Both the position numbers and the translations under genes were made by a program. DNA of 64,000 nucleotides, from contig CAAEPE010000045.1 in assembly GCA_900757795.1 (NCBI GenBank), forward strand, positions 1 to 64,000, read 5' to 3'. Each line of letters opens with the position of its first letter. Within the stretch, counting starts at the first letter, position 1. This DNA is from an uncultured Phascolarctobacterium sp. GTDB taxonomy: Bacteria; Bacillota; Negativicutes; Acidaminococcales; Acidaminococcaceae. The notes under the pieces are model-generated. The model did no database searches. It was not told the DNA's origin and saw only the letters and a list, made by a program, of their open reading frames with translations. This document shows, in pieces, positions 60,742 through 64,000 of the stretch.

Positions 60742-60815
60742 TGGAGCGGGCGATGGGAATCGAACCCACAACATCAGCTTGGAAGGCTGAGGTTTTACCA
60801 CTAAACTACACCCGC
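60742..60815 (-). tRNA. tRNA-Gly (anticodon TCC)
   Basis: A 74-base cloverleaf: acceptor GCGGGTG/CGCCCGC, anticodon loop CTTCCAA, T loop TTCGATT, discriminator U and encoded CCA. Confidence 0.95.
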
Positions 60816-60819
60816 ATTT

Positions 60820-60896
60820 TGGTCGGAGTGGCAGGATTCGAACCTGCGACACCCTGCTCCCAAGGCAGGTGCGCTACCAAACTGCGCTACACCCCG
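60820..60896 (-). tRNA. tRNA-Pro (anticodon TGG)
   Basis: A 77-base cloverleaf: acceptor CGGGGTG/CACTCCG, anticodon loop CTTGGGA, T loop TTCGAAT, encoded CCA. It is the first tRNA transcribed in the cluster. Confidence 0.95.
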
Positions 60897-60908
60897 AACA
60901 CAAGAAGC

Positions 60909-60937
60909 ATTATAGCATAGAGAGTATTAAAAGTCAA
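60909..60937 (-). promoter_or_regulatory. Promoter of the tRNA cluster
   Basis: On the minus strand TTGACT (60937-60932) and TATAAT (60914-60909) with a 17-base spacer. Confidence 0.85.
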
Positions 60938-60993
60938 GACTTACGTTGCTCTCTATCTTTTTATTCTTCACATATCTGTACTGTTATATACAA

Positions 60994-61024
60994 AAAGCAG
61001 ATAAGCCATTAACTTATCTGCTTT
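60994..61024. terminator. Terminator of the NlpC/P60 gene
   Basis: AAAGCAGATAAG (60994-61005) pairs perfectly with CTTATCTGCTTT (61013-61024), with A-rich flanks giving a T tract on the minus strand. Confidence 0.75.
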
Positions 61025-61037
61025 AATTTCTTGATAA

Positions 61038-61697
61038 TTATAATATGCGGCAAGCACCGTAATAACGGGCGCCCCAATATCCGGTAAAGGCAGAAGACAC
61101 TGTTACACCTGTACTGCAACCGGCATGGATAAAGTTACCGTTGCCAACATAAATTCCTACATGGGAGGCGCCTGGCTCGTAAGTAGTATAAAAAATCAAA
61201 TCTCCGGCACGAAGCTGGCTCATGGAAACGCGTTTACCATAATAAAACTGTTCGTCAGCCATACGGGGCAAATGAACACCTGCACGGGCAAAAGCATATT
61301 GAGTAAAGCCTGAGCAGTCAAAGCCATAAGGAGAAGTGCCGCCAAATACATAAGGCGTACCGACAACACTGTATGCTGCACGCAAAATATTTCTTACTAC
61401 GTTTTGGCTGCGGTTAGGAGGCATTTCTTTATTCATCAATGCTTTATAAGTAGCAGAACCTACTATACCATCTACTTCAAGACCTTGCGCTGATTGAAAC
61501 GCTTTGATAGCCTTTTCGGTTGCTGGACCAAATTCACCATCTATAGTACCAATTGAATAATTTAATTCAACTAAACGCTTTTGAATTGCTAATACTTCTT
61601 CGCCATCATCACCGCGTTGAAAGGAAGCAAAAGCACTAACTGAACCCATTAATGTAAAGAGAACAGTTAAGCATAGTGTTATCACTTTCTTCTTCAT
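61038..61697 (-). CDS. Peptidoglycan-binding NlpC/P60 hydrolase
   Basis: Secreted cell-wall endopeptidase, 219 residues. Signal peptide (about 1-24, ending SAFA), a peptidoglycan-binding domain (GEEVLAIQKRLVELNYSIG ... AIKAFQSAQGL, about 30-88), and an NlpC/P60 domain with catalytic Cys128 (FDCSGF), His in ASHVGIYVG and a third polar residue His in FIHAG. It cleaves stem peptides of peptidoglycan. Start chosen at the MKKK codon 61697; ATG 61712 abuts the AAGGG site. Confidence 0.92.
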   Translation of the reverse strand: MKKKVITLCLTVLFTLMGSVSAFASFQRGDDGEEVLAIQKRLVELNYSIGTIDGEFGPATEKAIKAFQSAQGLEVDGIVGSATYKALMNKEMPPNRSQNVVRNILRAAYSVVGTPYVFGGTSPYGFDCSGFTQYAFARAGVHLPRMADEQFYYGKRVSMSQLRAGDLIFYTTYEPGASHVGIYVGNGNFIHAGCSTGVTVSSAFTGYWGARYYGACRIL

Positions 61698-61778
61698 CAA
61701 CCGCGTACACATCCCTTCATATTATAATACACATATATTATAACACAAACCGCAGTGAATGTAAAATTCAATTTGCAA

Positions 61779-62732
61779 TTATTTCCCGCTTTTTGCGCTT
61801 TCATCTGCCGATTTTATATGCCGGGCTACTAAATATAGCGGTCTATGCTTAATTTCTTCAAAAATACGTCCAATATATTCACCTAAAATACCAATACCTA
61901 CAAGCTCGATACCGCCAAGAAACAGCACGCTGACAGTGGTTGTTGCCCAACCTGGCACAGCGTCGTTGCTAATATATTTTACATAGAATACATGTACCAA
62001 AAGTAAAATGCTGGTAATACCAAATATTAAACCAACATAAAATGCCCAGCGCAGCGGCAGATTAGAAAAAGCAGTAATGCCGTCTAAAGCAAAATGCAGC
62101 ATTTTGTGCATACTAAATTTAGAGTGACCGGCAAATCGAGGTGGAGCAACAAATTCCAATACCTTGACATTAAAGCCCAAAGTATTAACCAAGCCACGAA
62201 TAAAACGCGCACGCTCACGATATTGCTTAAAAGCATCTACAGCTACTCTATCCATTAAGCGAAAATCACTGCCGCCGGGAGTGATTTCTACATTAGAAAG
62301 TATATTGATGAGCTTATAATAAACATCAGAGGTTATTTTTTTGAAAAAAGTAGCATCCTCAGTGTCCATACGTTTAGTTTGAACTATTTCACTTCCTTGC
62401 TCCCAAAAACGCAGCATTTGTGGCAGCAGCTCCGGCGGGTGCTGTAAATCGCCATCCATTGTAATAACTGCGTCACCATCGGCATTATCTAAGCCGCAGG
62501 TCAAAGCCATTTGGTGGCCATAGTTGCGGCTGAGTAAATAGGCTTCTACATGACTATCCGCTTTTGAGAGCTCGTTTAAAATGTTCCTACTGCCATCTTT
62601 AGAGCCGTCATCAATGAAAATTATATTGTAATCATAAGGCTCGGCTTGCATGATAGCAGTAGCTCGTTTATAAAATTCGTGTAAATTATCTTCCTCGTTA
62701 AAAACAGGAACAACTAAGGAGATTTTTTTCAT
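61779..62732 (-). CDS. GtrB/DPM1-like glycosyltransferase family 2
   Basis: Transfers a sugar from a nucleotide donor to a polyprenyl phosphate for envelope modification. In the 317 residues: VPVFNEEDNL at the start, DDGSKDGS, DGDLQHPPE, then two C-terminal membrane helices (about residues 232-300). The best start is ATG 62732 with GGTG 9 bases upstream; ATG 62738 is possible. It lies directly downstream of rnpB and its terminator. Confidence 0.9.
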   Translation of the reverse strand: MKKISLVVPVFNEEDNLHEFYKRATAIMQAEPYDYNIIFIDDGSKDGSRNILNELSKADSHVEAYLLSRNYGHQMALTCGLDNADGDAVITMDGDLQHPPELLPQMLRFWEQGSEIVQTKRMDTEDATFFKKITSDVYYKLINILSNVEITPGGSDFRLMDRVAVDAFKQYRERARFIRGLVNTLGFNVKVLEFVAPPRFAGHSKFSMHKMLHFALDGITAFSNLPLRWAFYVGLIFGITSILLLVHVFYVKYISNDAVPGWATTTVSVLFLGGIELVGIGILGEYIGRIFEEIKHRPLYLVARHIKSADESAKSGK

Positions 62733-62762
62733 ATACATCAACACCGTCTTTTCTAACCTAAG

Positions 62763-62786
62763 AAAAAGGCTGCCATAAAGGCAGCC
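62763..62786 (-). terminator. Terminator of rnpB
   Basis: GGCTGCC (62768-62774) pairs with GGCAGCC (62780-62786); on the minus strand a TTTTTCTT tract follows. Confidence 0.8.
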
Positions 62787-62799
62787 GTTGATTTCAGTC

Positions 62800-63146
62800 G
62801 AGTACTCAATAAGCCGAGTTCTGTTCCGCAAAGCGGTGACAACCATTTATCTAGGCTTACAGTTACCTGTAAGCTCAAGCGACACAACCCGGAAGGCTCA
62901 GCGGGCCGCTTCATCCCTTCCCTATTTGGTCTTGCTCCGGATGGGGTTTACCTAGCCAGCCTGTTACCAAACTGCTGGTGCGCTCTTACCGCACCGTTCC
63001 ACCCTTACCTGCCTAAGCAGGCGGTACTCATTTCTGTGGCACTATCCCTAAGATCACTCTCGCCGGACGTTATCCGGCATCCTGCCCTATGGAGCTCGGA
63101 CTTTCCTCATCTGGCTTAAAGCCAGCCGCGGTCATCTTTCGTACTC
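62800..63146 (-). ncRNA. rnpB: RNase P RNA (bacterial class A-like)
   Basis: Catalytic RNA that cuts the 5' leader of tRNA precursors, about 347 bases. The ends GAGTAC and GTACTC pair as P1. Conserved regions include GAGGAAAGTCCGAGCTC near the 5' end, GTGCCACAGAAA and GGTAAACCCC, and the GATAAATGGTTGTCACCGC region near the 3' end. Boundaries are accurate to a few bases. It sits between an EF-G-like gene and a GT2 gene. Confidence 0.93.
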
Positions 63147-63154
63147 AATAAATA

Positions 63155-63183
63155 ATTTTATCACAGAAAATTTTCTGCGTCAA
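63155..63183 (-). promoter_or_regulatory. Promoter of rnpB
   Basis: On the minus strand TTGACG (63183-63178) and TAAAAT (63160-63155) with a 17-base spacer; the predicted start agrees with the RNA 5' end. Confidence 0.75.
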
Positions 63184-63235
63184 TAACTTAACCTTGGAAT
63201 TAAGTTTACCAACAGATAATGAAATCCAGCTTAAA

Positions 63236-63270
63236 AAGTAAAGAGCCTGCTACACTAAGTAACAGGCTCT
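63236..63270 (-). terminator. Terminator of the EF-G-like gene
   Basis: AGAGCCTG (63242-63249) pairs with CAGGCTCT (63263-63270); a TTTACTTTTT tract follows on the minus strand. Confidence 0.75.
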
Positions 63271-63285
63271 GTTTAGTATTATTGA

Positions 63286-64000
63286 TTATGCTTGCTTGCG
63301 TTCTGCGATAATTTTTTCAGCCATTTTTGCGGGAACATCTTCATAATGGTCAAATTTCATTTCAAAGGAACCTTGACCTTGAGTAATAGCGCGCAAATCA
63401 ACTGCATATTCGGTAATTTCTGCATAAGGAACTTGAGCAGTTACAACACTCATGCCCTCTTCAACACTCTGCATACCTAAGATACGACCGCGTTTTTGAT
63501 TCAAATCGCCAATAACGTCGCCCATCATGGAATCTGAGCAGGTTACATTTAAGGTATAGATAGGCTCGAGGAGAACCGGCTTGCATTGCTCCATAGCTTT
63601 TTTGAAAGCAATATTGGAAGCAGTTTTGAAAGCCATTTCAGAAGAGTCTACCGGATGATAAGAACCGTCCAGCAAGGTAATACGCATATCTACTACAGGA
63701 TAACCAGCCAAAATACCTTTTTCCATAGATTCGCGCATACCTTTTTCAACAGCAGGAATGTACTGGCGAGGAACTGCACCACCGAAAATCTTATCAACAA
63801 ATTCAAAACCACCGCCAGGAGTCATAGGCTCCATTTTGATTACAACATGACCGTATTGACCATGACCGCCGGATTGTTTTTTATGTTTGCCTTCAACCTC
63901 AGCAGTTCCGCGAATGGTTTCACGATATTCGATAATCGGAGCTTTGAGCTGAGCTTCAACACCAAACTTACGCTGCATGCGTTCCATAATGATTTCGATA
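63286..64000 (-). CDS. Elongation factor G-like protein, C-terminal part
   Basis: The last 237 or so codons of a translational GTPase cut by the window edge; the GTPase domain is outside. KHKKQSGGHGQYGHVVIKMEP and the EPIYTLNVTCSDSMMGDVIGDLNQKRGRI block are domains IV and V of EF-G. The KKQSGGHGQYG form resembles FusA2-type EF-G paralogues more than canonical FusA, so this may be the second EF-G copy without str-operon context. Decision needs the upstream sequence. Confidence 0.88.
   Translation of the reverse strand, partial: IEIIMERMQRKFGVEAQLKAPIIEYRETIRGTAEVEGKHKKQSGGHGQYGHVVIKMEPMTPGGGFEFVDKIFGGAVPRQYIPAVEKGMRESMEKGILAGYPVVDMRITLLDGSYHPVDSSEMAFKTASNIAFKKAMEQCKPVLLEPIYTLNVTCSDSMMGDVIGDLNQKRGRILGMQSVEEGMSVVTAQVPYAEITEYAVDLRAITQGQGSFEMKFDHYEDVPAKMAEKIIAERKQA

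Overview
The window is bacterial chromosome with moderate GC and mostly plus-strand operons. The block smc-ftsY-ylxM-ffh-rpsP-khpA-ylqD-rimM-trmD-rplS-lepB-rbgA-rnhB-yraN-comM is typical of Bacillota. Together with archaeal-type Psd/PssA, a PF09936-type RNA methyltransferase and a CstA/PduL/DcuS-like gene set, I infer an anaerobic Negativicutes bacterium, perhaps an Acidaminococcaceae member such as Phascolarctobacterium. The family-level guess is inference; there is no rRNA here to prove it.

Layout. 1-326: structured non-coding tract. 327-4610: TrkA plus two TrkH K+ transporter subunits. 4723-7012: LarA-type nickel-pincer racemase homologue plus a 2-hydroxyacid dehydrogenase. 7158-8905 (minus): YhdT-PanF pantothenate uptake. 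9059-11832: membrane protein, HAD phosphatase, radical SAM protein, Mug-like glycosylase. 11947-25993: chromosome segregation, SRP targeting, ribosome maturation, signal peptidase, RNase HII and ComM. 26117-28827: ACT regulator, Hom, ThrB. 28935: tRNA-Pro(GGG). 29173-33737: zinc-ribbon protein, RF3 and a DcuS/DcuR-type two-component system. 33755-37307: envelope genes (WecG/TagA, Psd, PssA, GT2). 37467-45472: a purine-thionucleoside salvage operon ending in NfnAB-like flavoproteins. 45601-46731: solitary PD-(D/E)XK nuclease. 46842-49187 (minus): CstA and an unknown protein. 49380-51519: PduL and a secreted unknown. 51520-54350: insertion-sequence island with an IS30-type transposase and a zinc-ribbon protein. 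54351-60544: EFR1-type flavodoxin-ferredoxin, LexA, an SseB-macrodomain fusion, an M16C protease and a small Arc-type protein. 60656-60896: tRNA-Arg, tRNA-Gly and tRNA-Pro on the minus strand. 61038-64000 (minus): NlpC/P60 hydrolase, GT2, RNase P RNA and the C-terminal part of an EF-G-like protein.

The most interesting locus is 37467-45472. It encodes a nucleoside phosphorylase whose base-recognition loop carries Asn (VTNMA) instead of the Asp loop of adenine-specific MTA phosphorylases, an MtnA isomerase, an S-adenosylhomocysteine hydrolase with an altered adenine pocket, a class II aldolase and an MTA/SAH deaminase. Read together, the genes describe deamination first (MTA to MTI, SAH to SIH, perhaps 5'-deoxyadenosine to 5'-deoxyinosine), then phosphorolysis or hydrolysis of the 6-oxopurine products, and aldol cleavage to DHAP plus an aldehyde. 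This would be a bacterial, single-operon combination of the archaeal-style deamination route with the DHAP shunt.

A second recurring theme is promoters placed inside or directly at the preceding terminator (larA, ylxM-ffh, psd), so adjacent operons are packed almost without spacers.
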